From MWCM01 sp964558315 (lineage in GTDB: Bacteria > Patescibacteriota > UBA1384 > XYA2-FULL-43-10): a stretch of 49,970 bases of DNA. The position numbers were made by a program, and so were the translations under genes. How positions within the stretch are numbered: position 1 is the first letter of the stretch; each line of letters starts with the position of its first letter. The DNA lies in assembly GCA_964558315.1 (NCBI GenBank), contig CAZLCL010000004.1:1-49970 (forward strand), in the 5' to 3' direction. Positions 9,032 to 16,962 of the stretch are shown here, piece by piece. The notes beneath the pieces were generated by a model that was given only the letters and a program-made list of their open reading frames with translations, ran no database searches and was not told the DNA's origin.

Positions 9032-9199
9032 CTACTTGGTCTCTTTGTGCAAAGTTTGCTTATTGCATTTTGGGCAATATTTTTTAAGCTCAATTCTTTT
9101 AATCACATCCTGCCCTTTTAGTCTTTTTTCAGTATGATGATTGCGCTCTTTACATTCTACACACTCTAGAGTAACAATCTCTCTTGCATCTTTTGCCAT
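9032..9199 (-). CDS. rpmG: 50S ribosomal protein L33
   Basis: 55 residues starting MAKDAREIVTLECVECK. It has the two zinc-binding pairs CVEC and CPKC of the zinc-dependent (C+) form of L33, and the basic body KRIELKKYCPKCNKQTLHKETK. Length is normal for the family. It sits in the tRNA cluster between tRNA-Thr and tRNA-Trp, which is the standard place for rpmG after tuf in many bacteria. The zinc-binding form may make this ribosomal protein depend on metal supply. Confidence 0.96.
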   Translation of the reverse strand: MAKDAREIVTLECVECKERNHHTEKRLKGQDVIKRIELKKYCPKCNKQTLHKETK

Positions 9200-9237
9200 A
9201 ATCAGCCTTTATACAATAAATTTATTAATTAATCTTA

Positions 9238-9313
9238 TGGAGCCGTTGGGCGGACTTGAACCGCCGACTTACTCCTTACCATGGAGTTACTCTACCAACT
9301 GAGTTACAACGGC
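9238..9313 (-). tRNA. tRNA-Thr (GGT)
   Basis: Minus-strand cloverleaf: acceptor GCCGTTG/CAACGGC, anticodon stem ACTCC/GGAGT, loop ATGGTAA with anticodon GGT. Encoded CCA at the 3' end. Part of the Thr-Tyr-Thr cluster. Confidence 0.95.
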
Positions 9314-9327
9314 AAACCCTGATTTTA

Positions 9328-9414
9328 TGGTGCTGAGGGCAGGATTCGAACCTGCGAAGGCACAAGGCCGTGTGATTTACAGTCACATGCGTTTGACCGC
9401 TTCGCTACCTCAGC
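9328..9414 (-). tRNA. tRNA-Tyr (GTA)
   Basis: Minus strand: acceptor GCTGAGG/CCTCAGC, anticodon stem TGTGA/TCACA, loop CTGTAAA with anticodon GTA. The long variable arm is as expected for a class II tyrosine tRNA. Encoded CCA. Confidence 0.95.
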
Positions 9415-9461
9415 GCACAAATTCATTTTTTTTAATTTTTGGTTATTATTTCTCGGTTTTT

Positions 9462-9536
9462 TGGAGCCACCTGAGGGACTCGAACCCACAACCTACTGTT
9501 TACAAAACAGTTGCTCTACCATTGAGCTAAGGTGGC
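9462..9536 (-). tRNA. tRNA-Thr (TGT)
   Basis: Minus strand: acceptor GCCACCT/AGGTGGC, anticodon stem ACTGT/ACAGT, loop TTTGTAA with anticodon TGT. Encoded CCA. The T-stem (GTGGG against CCCTC) contains one apparent U-U mismatch, a small irregularity. Confidence 0.93.
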
Positions 9537-9621
9537 GTTACCACAAAGAGTCATCTGGTTGTGATGTCTAAAATATCCCCAAAAACAATAATACTATATA
9601 TTAAAAAACCCTATTAATCAA

Positions 9622-10365
9622 TCATTTAGATCTAAAAACATGGGAATGACTCATCTGTTTTTCTTCGGCAATTGTAGCTAATCTTCGATATTCACGATTA
9701 TCAAGATCTAGGCTCGAAGCTCTTTTAAAAGATTTAGCTGATTTTGCATATTGCCTAATCTCCAAATATGCCTGACCTAAAAGCCCATACCAACCAGCAT
9801 TATTACGATCTATCATCACCGCTTTTAGTAAATTATCTATCGCCTCATTATATTTTTCTTTAATCAAAAAATACTCTCCGATTACCGCATAGGCCATTGC
9901 ATTCTCTTTGTTGCACTTTAATGCTGTTTCAGCACCTATTTTTGCATTTTCATGCTCTCCCTTTTTAAGAGATATTAAAGCGATAAAAGCATAAGCTTGA
10001 TCGCAATGCTTGTCCATTGAGATGGCGCTGATAGCTTTCTCTTCTGCAGAGTTATAATCGTTAATATTTATCAGCTCATTAACCTCAAATAATACCTTTG
10101 CCAATTCAGGATCATCAGCGGAGTAGCTATCTTGAGCCATTTCGATATCCTTAGGCGTAATAACTGTTTTTTGATCAGCAACAATAGCATTTATAATTTC
10201 GCTCTCATCTACATGCCTTCTTTTAGAAAAGATTTTATTAAAAGAGGGCAGATCAATTCTGCTTTTTTTAATTCGTTTCTTAAATACTCTTTCGCTTTTC
10301 GGTGCTTTTCTAAACAAAATAAATATTAATGCACCTAAACAAATTACAATTGCCGCCTCTAACAA
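9622..10365 (-). CDS. Membrane-anchored TPR-repeat protein
   Basis: 247 residues. An N-terminal membrane helix (about 2-19) is followed by a strongly basic stretch (FKKRIKKSR). From about 95 there are at least three tetratricopeptide repeats, with helices such as AEEKAISAISMDKHCDQAYAF, AKIGAETALKCNKENAMAYA and AIDNLLKAVMIDRNNAGWYGLLGQAYLEI. TPRs are protein-protein interaction scaffolds; the partner is unknown. Translation starts at TTG, with a GGAGG SD four bases upstream inside the end of the ricT-like gene, overlapping it by seven bases. This indicates translational coupling. It is the last gene of the holB-ricT operon. Confidence 0.85.
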   Translation of the reverse strand: MLEAAIVICLGALIFILFRKAPKSERVFKKRIKKSRIDLPSFNKIFSKRRHVDESEIINAIVADQKTVITPKDIEMAQDSYSADDPELAKVLFEVNELININDYNSAEEKAISAISMDKHCDQAYAFIALISLKKGEHENAKIGAETALKCNKENAMAYAVIGEYFLIKEKYNEAIDNLLKAVMIDRNNAGWYGLLGQAYLEIRQYAKSAKSFKRASSLDLDNREYRRLATIAEEKQMSHSHVFRSK

Positions 10366-11162
10366 TTTACCTCCACCAGATTACCATTTTTTTCTAATTT
10401 GACTGTATAAAAATTTTTCAATACGTTGTGACTTACAACCGTCCCTTTGCCTTCTTTAATTTTTACCTCGCTACCTATAAGGGGCAGGGTTTTTTTCGCT
10501 TTATGATATATATCAAGTTCATATTTTAAGCAACACATCAGTTTTCCACACACTCCAGTAACTCTATTTGACCCCATCTGGGCCAAATTTTGATCAACTG
10601 CCATATCTAAAGTTACGCTTTCCAAATTTCCCTTTAAAAACCTCTTGCAACAGATTTTTTCACCACATCTACCAACACCCCCCAAATATCTGGCTTCGTC
10701 TCTGGCCCCGACTTGTTGTAAACGAATTACTTTACCGAAAGAATGAGCCAAGTCAGAAACCAATACTCTAAAATCTACTCTGCTGGGCGCAGTAAAATAA
10801 AAAGTTAATTTTTTATCATCAAAAGAGAGAGAAGCATCCAATAACTGCATCGGCAATTTATATTTGATGATTTTTGGTTTACACTCTTCTAAATATTTTT
10901 TCGCTTCAATGTTCTGATTCTCGATCTGTTTTCGGTCTTTATCGCTTAACTTTCTGATAAAAACAAACTTCTCCTCCGACTCGACGGGTTTATCTTTTTT
11001 ACTTTCTTCTTCGGCTACACCATTCGAGACAATAAAAGCAATTTCTAGACCGTTCTTTGACTCTACTAAAATCTCATCTCCAATAGACAGTTTATGATTA
11101 TCCAGATTAATTTGGACAACTCTACCATCCGTTTTTAATTTTGCATAAGCTTCAGATAACAT
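10359..11162 (-). CDS. ricT: PSP1-domain protein, RicT/YaaT family
   Basis: 267 residues. The PSP1 core is clear: FTAPSRVDFRVLVSDLAHSF, then GARDEARYLGGVGRCGEKICCKRFL and GVCGKLMCCLKYEL. The cysteine clusters C-x4-CC and C-x4-CC are those that bind iron-sulfur clusters in Bacillus RicT, where the Ric complex assists RNase Y-dependent mRNA maturation. Function here is by family. It overlaps holB by 11 bases and the TPR gene by 7. The ricT-holB pairing is conserved in many bacteria (yaaT next to holB), which supports both calls. Confidence 0.9.
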   Translation of the reverse strand: MLSEAYAKLKTDGRVVQINLDNHKLSIGDEILVESKNGLEIAFIVSNGVAEEESKKDKPVESEEKFVFIRKLSDKDRKQIENQNIEAKKYLEECKPKIIKYKLPMQLLDASLSFDDKKLTFYFTAPSRVDFRVLVSDLAHSFGKVIRLQQVGARDEARYLGGVGRCGEKICCKRFLKGNLESVTLDMAVDQNLAQMGSNRVTGVCGKLMCCLKYELDIYHKAKKTLPLIGSEVKIKEGKGTVVSHNVLKNFYTVKLEKNGNLVEVNC

Positions 11163-11844
11163 GATTTTTATATCTCAAAATTAATGATTCAAGCACCAGC
11201 AAAGGATTGACATTATTACCAATATCTCTCTTTGCTTGCAGTATTTCTTTGACAATTTTTGGCAAATCTTTTTTAAGGCTACTATTCTTTTTTGTGAACT
11301 CCATCTCCATATCAAACAACAGATCAGCAGTTTGGTTGTTTTCGACAATCTTTTTCAACTCTTTGGTAATTTTATAAAAAGGATCCGAAAAAAGTTTTGC
11401 AATGTCTATCTCACTCAATTTTGAATGTGTCTCTAATTGCACAAAACTTTTTTGTTGACATCGGGATTTTATTGTTGAAATTAAATTGTCACGTTGAGAA
11501 TATAAAAGAATAATTGCGTATTGGGGAGGCTCTTCGAGCGTTTTTAATAATGCATTGGCCGCCTCCCGCCTCAACAAATTTGCTTCTTCCAAAAATAACA
11601 TTTTATATTTAAAGTTTGGTGTTAAAGATAAGAAATGCTGAGCCTCTTTAATTTGTTTTATGTTTATCGCCCTAACTTTACCTTCCGAATTATCAGGACT
11701 AACATTTTGTATATCAAATTTATCTATTTGAAACTGATCAATTATCTCTTTAACAAATTGTTTGGACTTGTTAATATCTCCCGTTAACAAATAAGAAGAA
11801 GGAATTTTTACCCTCTCTATTTTTTTATTATCATTCTTATCCAT
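11152..11844 (-). CDS. holB: DNA polymerase III delta-prime-like clamp-loader subunit
   Basis: 230 residues, shorter than the usual 320-330. Visible hallmarks of the delta-prime/tau ATPase fold are FLEEANLLRREAANALLKTLEEPPQYAIILLYSQRDNLISTIKSRCQ, including the SRC motif. The P-loop is absent (SYLLTGDINKSKQFV), as expected for the non-ATPase delta-prime subunit, and no zinc cysteines are seen. The C-terminal collar domain seems reduced. It would help load the sliding clamp in the replisome. First gene of the holB-ricT-TPR operon; its promoter is predicted nine bases upstream of the ATG. Confidence 0.88.
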   Translation of the reverse strand: MDKNDNKKIERVKIPSSYLLTGDINKSKQFVKEIIDQFQIDKFDIQNVSPDNSEGKVRAINIKQIKEAQHFLSLTPNFKYKMLFLEEANLLRREAANALLKTLEEPPQYAIILLYSQRDNLISTIKSRCQQKSFVQLETHSKLSEIDIAKLFSDPFYKITKELKKIVENNQTADLLFDMEMEFTKKNSSLKKDLPKIVKEILQAKRDIGNNVNPLLVLESLILRYKNHVI

Positions 11845-11853
11845 AGTATCAAT

Positions 11854-11882
11854 AATCTAACAAATCACACGTCTTTTTACAA
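11854..11882 (-). promoter_or_regulatory. Promoter for the holB-ricT-TPR operon
   Basis: Minus-strand -35 TTGTAA (11877-11882) and -10 TAGATT (11854-11859), spacer 17. The -10 ends only about nine bases before the holB ATG, so the mRNA would be nearly leaderless, which fits the lack of an SD. Confidence 0.5.
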
Positions 11883-11888
11883 TAAAGA

Positions 11889-11917
11889 TTTAAAATAATT
11901 ATCAAAACATGTATAAT
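11889..11917 (+). promoter_or_regulatory. Promoter for the zinc-ribbon gene
   Basis: A perfect -10 TATAAT at 11912-11917, with a weak -35 TTTAAA 17 bases upstream (11889-11894), in the divergent gap between holB and the zinc-ribbon gene. Confidence 0.45.
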
Positions 11918-11960
11918 GTGATAATATTAGTGATCATATTAGTTATTAAATCAATTATTT

Positions 11961-12314
11961 ATGGGCAAATCAAAAGTAAAAGAATCGGAGTTAGAAGACA
12001 GATTGCTGATGTGCAAAGACTGCGGTGAAAAATTTGTTTGGACAGCTGGAGAACAAAAATTTTTCCTTGATAAGGGTCTGCAAAATATCCCTAAAAGATG
12101 CAAGGTTTGCACCTCAAAATTTAAAGGTAAAATTCACGAGAAACACCCTCACTTTTGGATTAAATGTCAATCATGTAAAATTAAAGCCGAAGTTCCGTTT
12201 GAACCGAAATCGGAAGACATTTTATGTGAAAAATGTTTCAACAAAAAAATAGCTGAGAGAGATAAAATAATTTCTGACATGGGCGAAAAGTTTTCGCCAC
12301 CAATAGATTCTTAA
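11961..12314 (+). CDS. Two-zinc-ribbon protein (probable zinc-binding domain family)
   Basis: 117 residues. The first ribbon (about 17-50) reads MCKDCGEKFVWTAGEQKF, then GLQNIPKRCKVC, the consensus of the zf-trcl/probable zinc-binding domain. The second (about 70-95) has CQSC and CEKC separated by a PFEP-type segment (AEVPFEPKSEDILCEKCF), often seen in CPR zinc-ribbon proteins. The function of this family is unknown; it may bind nucleic acid or proteins. Translation starts at an ATG without an SD. It converges on rpmB, whose stop is two bases away. Confidence 0.82.
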   Translation: MGKSKVKESELEDRLLMCKDCGEKFVWTAGEQKFFLDKGLQNIPKRCKVCTSKFKGKIHEKHPHFWIKCQSCKIKAEVPFEPKSEDILCEKCFNKKIAERDKIISDMGEKFSPPIDS

Positions 12315-12316
12315 AT

Positions 12317-12481
12317 TTATTTAACAGCTATTTTTTTAATACTTCTTAAACATTTTGCACACAAAAGAATACCGTTAACCTTTTGCAAATTCGGTTTAAA
12401 TTTTCTCTTCGTGTGGACTTGCGAGTGAGAAACATTGCTCCCGCTCACCGCCTTTTTATCACAAATTTGACAACGAGCCAT
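12317..12481 (-). CDS. rpmB: 50S ribosomal protein L28
   Basis: 54 residues: MARCQICDKKAVSGSNVSHS followed by QVHTKRKFKPNLQKV and a C-terminal LLCAKCLRSIKKIAVK. The N-terminal CxxC with the GNxVSHS-type motif and the HTKRKFxPNLQ motif are diagnostic of L28. The second CxxC (CAKC) completes a zinc-binding form. An SD-like GGAGA precedes the ATG. It is slightly shorter than typical L28 (60-78 residues). Confidence 0.93.
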   Translation of the reverse strand: MARCQICDKKAVSGSNVSHSQVHTKRKFKPNLQKVNGILLCAKCLRSIKKIAVK

Positions 12482-12555
12482 TATTTATCTCCGACTTATC
12501 TAGTTATATACGAAAAATACCATATCATATATTAATAAATTAATCAATTCATAAA

Positions 12556-13203
12556 ATGCTAATATTAAACTTAATTCAAAACCCGATTCTTCTTATAGTA
12601 TTTATCTTTTCGCTACTAATTGCGGTTACCGTTCATGAATATGCGCACGCATATTCAGCGTATAGGTCTGGTGATCCGACCGCAAAATTAATGGGGCGAC
12701 TAACTTTAAATCCAGTTTCGCATTTAGACCCACTAGGCACAATTTTTCTATTTATTGTAGGATTCGGCTGGGGCAAACCTGTGTCGACTAATCCCAATAA
12801 TTATTCCAAAAAAAGCGATGAGATATGGGTTGCCCTATCCGGCATAATTGCCAATTTAGTTTTAGCCACAATATTAGCCATCCCCTTAAGAATCGCCACT
12901 TTAAAAGGAATTCCCATAGACTCTAACATCTGGCTAACTTTATTAAGTATATGCGTGGATATAAATATTGTCTTGGCGGCTTTTAATTTGCTACCCATAT
13001 CTCCGCTCGACGGCTCTCATGTAATCGAATATTTTATGAGCGAGGAGACAAAAATCAATTATCGTATTTATAGTCCTTATGTTTTGCTTTTTTTATTAAT
13101 AGTTGACAGAGTTTCTTCCACCTCTCTTTTATATACTATTATGGAGCCAATTATTCGCATTTTTTCTATCATAGCAAAGGGAACATTCTCTTTCTTTATT
13201 TAA
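12556..13203 (+). CDS. Site-2-protease-type membrane metalloprotease (M50)
   Basis: 215 residues, mostly membrane helices. The catalytic HEYAH (HExxH) lies near 27-31 at the end of the first helix. The second metal motif, FNLLPISPLDGSH, is near 143-155. The order HExxH, then GxxxN (SGIIANLVLA), then NxxPxxPLDG is the signature of the short rhomboid-like M50B branch widespread in bacteria. Substrates are unknown. It stands alone, transcribed divergently from rpmB, with no SD at its ATG. Confidence 0.9.
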   Translation: MLILNLIQNPILLIVFIFSLLIAVTVHEYAHAYSAYRSGDPTAKLMGRLTLNPVSHLDPLGTIFLFIVGFGWGKPVSTNPNNYSKKSDEIWVALSGIIANLVLATILAIPLRIATLKGIPIDSNIWLTLLSICVDINIVLAAFNLLPISPLDGSHVIEYFMSEETKINYRIYSPYVLLFLLIVDRVSSTSLLYTIMEPIIRIFSIIAKGTFSFFI

Positions 13204-13268
13204 AGAACAAATAGGCTTTTTGTGCTCATTAGCTTTATCAAGTTTTTATAAAATGATAAGATAATTGT

Positions 13269-13458
13269 GTTCTGCCCCGAATCATAAATTGGCTAACACA
13301 TTTTTATTGGGACTTGTGCACGATTTTTGTAGCGATATATTTTTCGGGAGCACAGGTGAGCTTTAGCTCAATCCTAAATTCTTATCACCTGTTGGTGATA
13401 TATGCGGACGCCCACCTTGGAATTTTTAAGACCAATCTTATGATAATCGGGGTAGAAC
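13269..13458 (+). ncRNA. Candidate structured RNA, rod-like, about 190 nt
   Basis: The ends form a long helix. GTTCTGCCCCGA at 13269-13280 pairs with TCGGGGTAGAAC at 13447-13458. It continues as ATCATAA/TTATGAT and ATTGG/CCAAT after a two-base bulge, about 24 pairs in all. Inside, CACAGGTGA and TCACCTGT form a second stem. Size and rod shape recall 6S RNA, but I see no decisive 6S sequence motif, and it lacks SRP, tmRNA and RNase P signatures. Strand is unproven; plus is assumed because tRNA-Pro follows 37 bases later and a possible -10 TAAGAT lies seven bases upstream. Confidence 0.42.
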
Positions 13459-13495
13459 TTTACAAATTTTTATACGCAAGATATCTTTTTTAGAT

Positions 13496-13572
13496 CGGGG
13501 TGTAGCACAGTTGGCTAGTGCGCATGGCTGGGGGTCATGAGGTCGTCGGTTCGAGTCCGACCACCCCGACCA
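13496..13572 (+). tRNA. tRNA-Pro (GGG)
   Basis: Plus-strand cloverleaf: acceptor CGGGGTG/CACCCCG, anticodon stem CATGG/TCATG (one G-U), loop CTGGGGG with anticodon GGG, T-arm GTCGGTTCGAGTCCGAC. Encoded CCA. It lies just after the structured RNA candidate. Confidence 0.94.
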
Positions 13573-13949
13573 TTTAGGACTTTTTAAAAATACTGAATAT
13601 GTTTATATTGTTTTTGGAATATGTCTCAAATTTTTTAAGCATTATTAATAGCACGATAATAGTTTTAACCATTTCGAAAACATTTGTTCTCTTTTAAAGG
13701 AATTTTTCTGTAGATAGCTACGATTTTGGGATAGCAAATTAGTCAAGGGGTATTTATTTGCTCTCATATAAACGACCGCAATCATAATTATTACGAAATA
13801 TTTGCTGAATTGGTTTTTATGCGTGTATAATTATTTATGACACACAATAAACAATATTAGATGTTCGGTTTTTTTGGATTAATTTTTAAAAACTAGGCAC
13901 AATAATTGTTTATCACAAGATGATTTGCTAAAATATTTCTATAAATAAT
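13573..13949. other. Gene-free AT-rich stretch before the propeller-protein gene
   Basis: No gene is supported. A weak hairpin (AGCAAAT near 13734 with ATTTGCT near 13756) is the only local structure I see. The end of the stretch carries the promoter of the next gene. Confidence 0.5.
13906..13934 (+). promoter_or_regulatory. Promoter for the PP2C-like/propeller gene
   Basis: -35 TTGTTT (13906-13911) and -10 TAAAAT (13929-13934), spacer 17. The ATG at 13950 follows 15 bases after the -10 with no SD, so the mRNA has almost no leader. Confidence 0.6.
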
Positions 13950-16097
13950 ATGCAAAATAAGTCATTTTTGAAAAAAGCTTTTTTGGCGACAAAAAGTGTT
14001 GCTCCTGGTTATTTTTTGTTGACGGAAAAAGTAGAAGAAAAATCCAACGAGTCTTTTTTGTTATTTATTATTGAATCCCACGATGACAAATTTGGTAAAA
14101 AATTTCAACAAATTACTCATCAGCATGTTACAAAAGAATTTCTTTCTAACAATAATTACTCCCTTTTGAATTTTGAAGAGAGCCTCAACAATGTTAATAA
14201 ATACTTTTTAAATAATCAGACTGCTGAACAGCAATCTTCGCTTAACGCTTTTATCGGTTTTTATCAAGATTTTACTCTCCATATTTCGATGATCGGCTCC
14301 ATTGAAGGTTATTTATTAAGAAAAGGCAAAATTAATTCGTTGACCGAAGGTTTAAGTAGTAATAATGATACGAGCTTTGTAAATATTACCAGTGGCGAAT
14401 TACTGGCTTTAGATTCAATTATTGTCGGCAATAAAAACTTTTTTGATCGGCTTTCTTTGGACAGAATTAGAAGAACAATTGATCACTTAAGTCCCAAAGA
14501 AGCTACCAGAGATTTTTTTAGGATATTGAGAAAAAATCACTTTTTAGACTGCAATTCAATCATTTTAAATGTTTCCCCTTATGGTAATGACAATAATGCA
14601 TCTGATATTGACGATACAGATGAGATTATTTATCTTGATGAAATAGAGGAGACAAAACTTTCGCATACATGGAAAACAATTAAGCCATTTTTAATCAAAT
14701 TTTTATCTTATTTAGCTACTGCTATTAACCGATCCGGAAAACTATTATTGCAATTGTGGCGTAAAATTTCCCAATCTTGGGATACTAAGTATCGCCAAAA
14801 AACTAAGGAATTTATTAACGAAACCGGTAAAAATACTAAAAAAGGCCTGAATAGCGTTTCATCGAACATTAGACAAGGGATAAAACCAAAATCATCTAAG
14901 GTAAAAATTAAGTCTTATCAAGGTGCCGAAAAAAATTATTTTCTATATATCAAAAACATCATAAATTTTATTATAGTTAGTCTTATAAAACTGTTTAAAA
15001 AAGAGAATCGAAAATATCTTTACACATTTTTGCTACTTGTTTTAATACTAACTTCTTATTTAAAAATCGTTTCAAATAACAAAAATAGGGATTCAATCAA
15101 ACAACAAAACGATGCAAAGTATGCCCTAGAGCAAGCTGAGGCATCCCTTCAAAAAGCCAACGAAGACATCTCTTTGGGTAGATCAAACGGCATGGAGACT
15201 TTATCCCAAGCACTTGACTATCTATCTCAAGCCGAAAATAATCCGGCCATTCTTGAATCAGCTCAAAAAATTAAAAAGGATATTTACTCGAAAATTGATG
15301 GTATCACAAACACAATTAGGTTATCTAATCCATCGGCAATTTTTTCTTTCAACCACGCCGTTTCAGTAACCGCAATATCCGGCTCAGTAATTTATGGTAT
15401 TACCGAAGATGGCAAAATATATTTTACCGACGCAAGAGATAAAGACCCAAGATTAATAAGTGCAATAGATTCGACTTTTGGCAAACCTTTGTCGGCTTCT
15501 TATTCAGAGAACACCGGCCTCTTGTATATTTTAACCGATAAACCAACCATTTGGGCATTTGATCCTCTTGCACAATCAGGCGCAGAGATAGAGGTCACAG
15601 AGAGCAGTTGGGAAGCAGGCAATGCGATAACCACTTATAGCACTAATCTATATCTTTTGGATTCTGTAAATGGAAAAATCTGGCGACATAGCGAAAACGG
15701 CCAAAAATTTAATAAAGGTGTTTCCTATGCTGGTAATAGTAACGCCGCGTTGAACGGTGTTTCGTTGGCGATAGATGGTAGTATTTATGTATTGAAAGAG
15801 GATTCTACTATCGTAAAATTTTCTCATGGCACATCGGATACAAATTTCTCTCTGCAGAATCCTCCTCAACCTGATAGTAAAATTTCTAAGGCCGAATCAA
15901 TTATTACTGACTCAGACTCACAAAATATTTATATTCTTGATTCAGATCAAAATCGGATTCTGGAATTTGCCAAAGATGGTAAATTCGTCAAACAGTATCG
16001 TTTAGAAGGAAAAGATATTAGCTCCTTTCAAATTAACCCTCGAGTTCAAAAAATGTGGGTTTTTTGCCAGAATGAAGTATTCGAAATAGATTTATAA
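13950..16097 (+). CDS. Degenerate PP2C-like/TM/beta-propeller membrane protein
   Basis: 715 residues in three parts. The cytoplasmic N-terminus (about 1-215) resembles a PPM/PP2C phosphatase fold: FLLFIIESHDD in place of the first metal motif, and ISMIGSIEGYLLRKGKINSLT like the GDSRxYLxRxGxxxxLT segment. The metal-binding aspartates are mostly lost, so it is probably a pseudophosphatase. A basic linker leads to one membrane helix (about 356-374, YLYTFLLLVLILTSYL). A short coiled coil (about 385-450) and a C-terminal NHL-like six-blade beta-propeller (about 460-715) follow, with repeats such as SVNGKIWRHSENGQKF and SDQNRILEFAKDGKFVKQY. The role may be sensing or scaffolding at the envelope; this is inference. 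Confidence 0.68.
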   Translation: MQNKSFLKKAFLATKSVAPGYFLLTEKVEEKSNESFLLFIIESHDDKFGKKFQQITHQHVTKEFLSNNNYSLLNFEESLNNVNKYFLNNQTAEQQSSLNAFIGFYQDFTLHISMIGSIEGYLLRKGKINSLTEGLSSNNDTSFVNITSGELLALDSIIVGNKNFFDRLSLDRIRRTIDHLSPKEATRDFFRILRKNHFLDCNSIILNVSPYGNDNNASDIDDTDEIIYLDEIEETKLSHTWKTIKPFLIKFLSYLATAINRSGKLLLQLWRKISQSWDTKYRQKTKEFINETGKNTKKGLNSVSSNIRQGIKPKSSKVKIKSYQGAEKNYFLYIKNIINFIIVSLIKLFKKENRKYLYTFLLLVLILTSYLKIVSNNKNRDSIKQQNDAKYALEQAEASLQKANEDISLGRSNGMETLSQALDYLSQAENNPAILESAQKIKKDIYSKIDGITNTIRLSNPSAIFSFNHAVSVTAISGSVIYGITEDGKIYFTDARDKDPRLISAIDSTFGKPLSASYSENTGLLYILTDKPTIWAFDPLAQSGAEIEVTESSWEAGNAITTYSTNLYLLDSVNGKIWRHSENGQKFNKGVSYAGNSNAALNGVSLAIDGSIYVLKEDSTIVKFSHGTSDTNFSLQNPPQPDSKISKAESIITDSDSQNIYILDSDQNRILEFAKDGKFVKQYRLEGKDISSFQINPRVQKMWVFCQNEVFEIDL

Positions 16098-16102
16098 AAT
16101 AA

Positions 16103-16558
16103 TTATTCTAATATCACCGGCTCTCGATCGTGACCAACTTTTTTTATATACTCCTCACTCGAAGATTTGGTGACCATATAAACGCTATTTTTATGATCAT
16201 TTTTTATAATGATACCCTTAATGCCTGAGCCATTAATTTTGAACCATTTGCCTTTCTCATATCCCGATTCGGCGATAATTTTTACAACTTCTGGTTTATA
16301 GCGATCCCATTTACCGTTATTTATTGATTCCTCTTTTGCCCAACCCGTTGCCGGCGATCCTGATTTTTTATCTCGATTTCCCCACTCCAATAATTGTGTT
16401 GTGTTATTGCTAAAGACTGGTAAAAATGGTTTTTTTGACCAATAATAAACTCTTACCTCTCCGCTTTTTTCAGCTTGATGGATTTCTTCATCATCTAAAA
16501 ATTCTTTGAGTTGGCTCTTATTAATTTTTGATAATTTAAATCCAATTCCACCGCACAT
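16103..16558 (-). CDS. Compact SRAP-domain protein (YedK/HMCES-like)
   Basis: 151 residues. SRAP proteins cross-link covalently to abasic sites in single-stranded DNA through Cys2. Here the protein begins MCGGIGF, with Cys at position 2 after Met removal. The other catalytic positions match: Glu101 in AESGYEKGKW, equivalent to the GFYEW motif, and His143 in the C-terminal GHDREPVIL, equivalent to HxRMPVIL. WAKEES near 73 fits the NARAE motif. Another in-frame start lies five codons upstream (16573), but it would bury the Cys and overlap the preceding gene. The start at 16558 sits one base after that gene's stop. It is about two-thirds of the usual length, so divergent but convincing. Confidence 0.78.
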   Translation of the reverse strand: MCGGIGFKLSKINKSQLKEFLDDEEIHQAEKSGEVRVYYWSKKPFLPVFSNNTTQLLEWGNRDKKSGSPATGWAKEESINNGKWDRYKPEVVKIIAESGYEKGKWFKINGSGIKGIIIKNDHKNSVYMVTKSSSEEYIKKVGHDREPVILE

Positions 16559-16559
16559 A

Positions 16560-16826
16560 TTATTTTTTAACATTTAAGAATATTTGTTTAAAAAAGGGTA
16601 AAGCCAGAGTTGAAATCATAAAACCAAGTGTGGGAACAACAGCGTTTAACCAAGGGTTTTCAATCTTTATTGCCCACATATAAATACCGATAGGCAGATA
16701 TGTAAAAATGGCGATTAATAATCTTCTTTGCCAGCTAGTTTCCCACTGTTTATCTTTTTCTACCCTTTCGTTTCTTTTTTCGATATTCATGATCCGTTTT
16801 TCTAGTTTGATTATTACTTCGTTCAT
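16560..16826 (-). CDS. Small two-helix membrane protein with coiled coil
   Basis: 88 residues. The N-terminal 30 residues are a charged coiled coil (IIKLEKRIMNIEKRNERVEKDK). Next come WETSWQRRLLIAIFTYLPIGIYMWAI and a second hydrophobic helix, VVPTLGFMISTLALPFF, ending in basic residues. Similar small proteins with an ETSWxRRLxIAxxTY motif occur widely in CPR and archaea with no known function. It is directly upstream of the SRAP gene, and the pair is probably co-transcribed. Confidence 0.72.
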   Translation of the reverse strand: MNEVIIKLEKRIMNIEKRNERVEKDKQWETSWQRRLLIAIFTYLPIGIYMWAIKIENPWLNAVVPTLGFMISTLALPFFKQIFLNVKK

Positions 16827-16962
16827 GATTATGTCTTTCTAACGGAGTTACTAATAATTATCTTAAAAAATTTTCGACTAATCGAATTAGGAGGGAATCT
16901 TTAATGCAATATTTTATCAATCTCCTAATTACTTCGAATTATTTCTTAGTAATTTATTTCAA
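16827..16962. promoter_or_regulatory. Short intergenic region with an inverted repeat
   Basis: AATTAGGAG at 16885-16893 and CTCCTAATT at 16922-16930 form a 9-bp inverted repeat with a 28-base spacer. It lies between a 64-codon gene and the small membrane protein gene. It could be an operator for the small-membrane-protein/SRAP pair or a transcript hairpin; there is no T-run for a terminator. Confidence 0.35.

Noticed and set aside
13269..13458. tmRNA, SRP RNA or RNase P RNA
   Set aside because: No tRNA-like ends, no GGAAG-type SRP loop, and none of the conserved RNase P core sequences seen.
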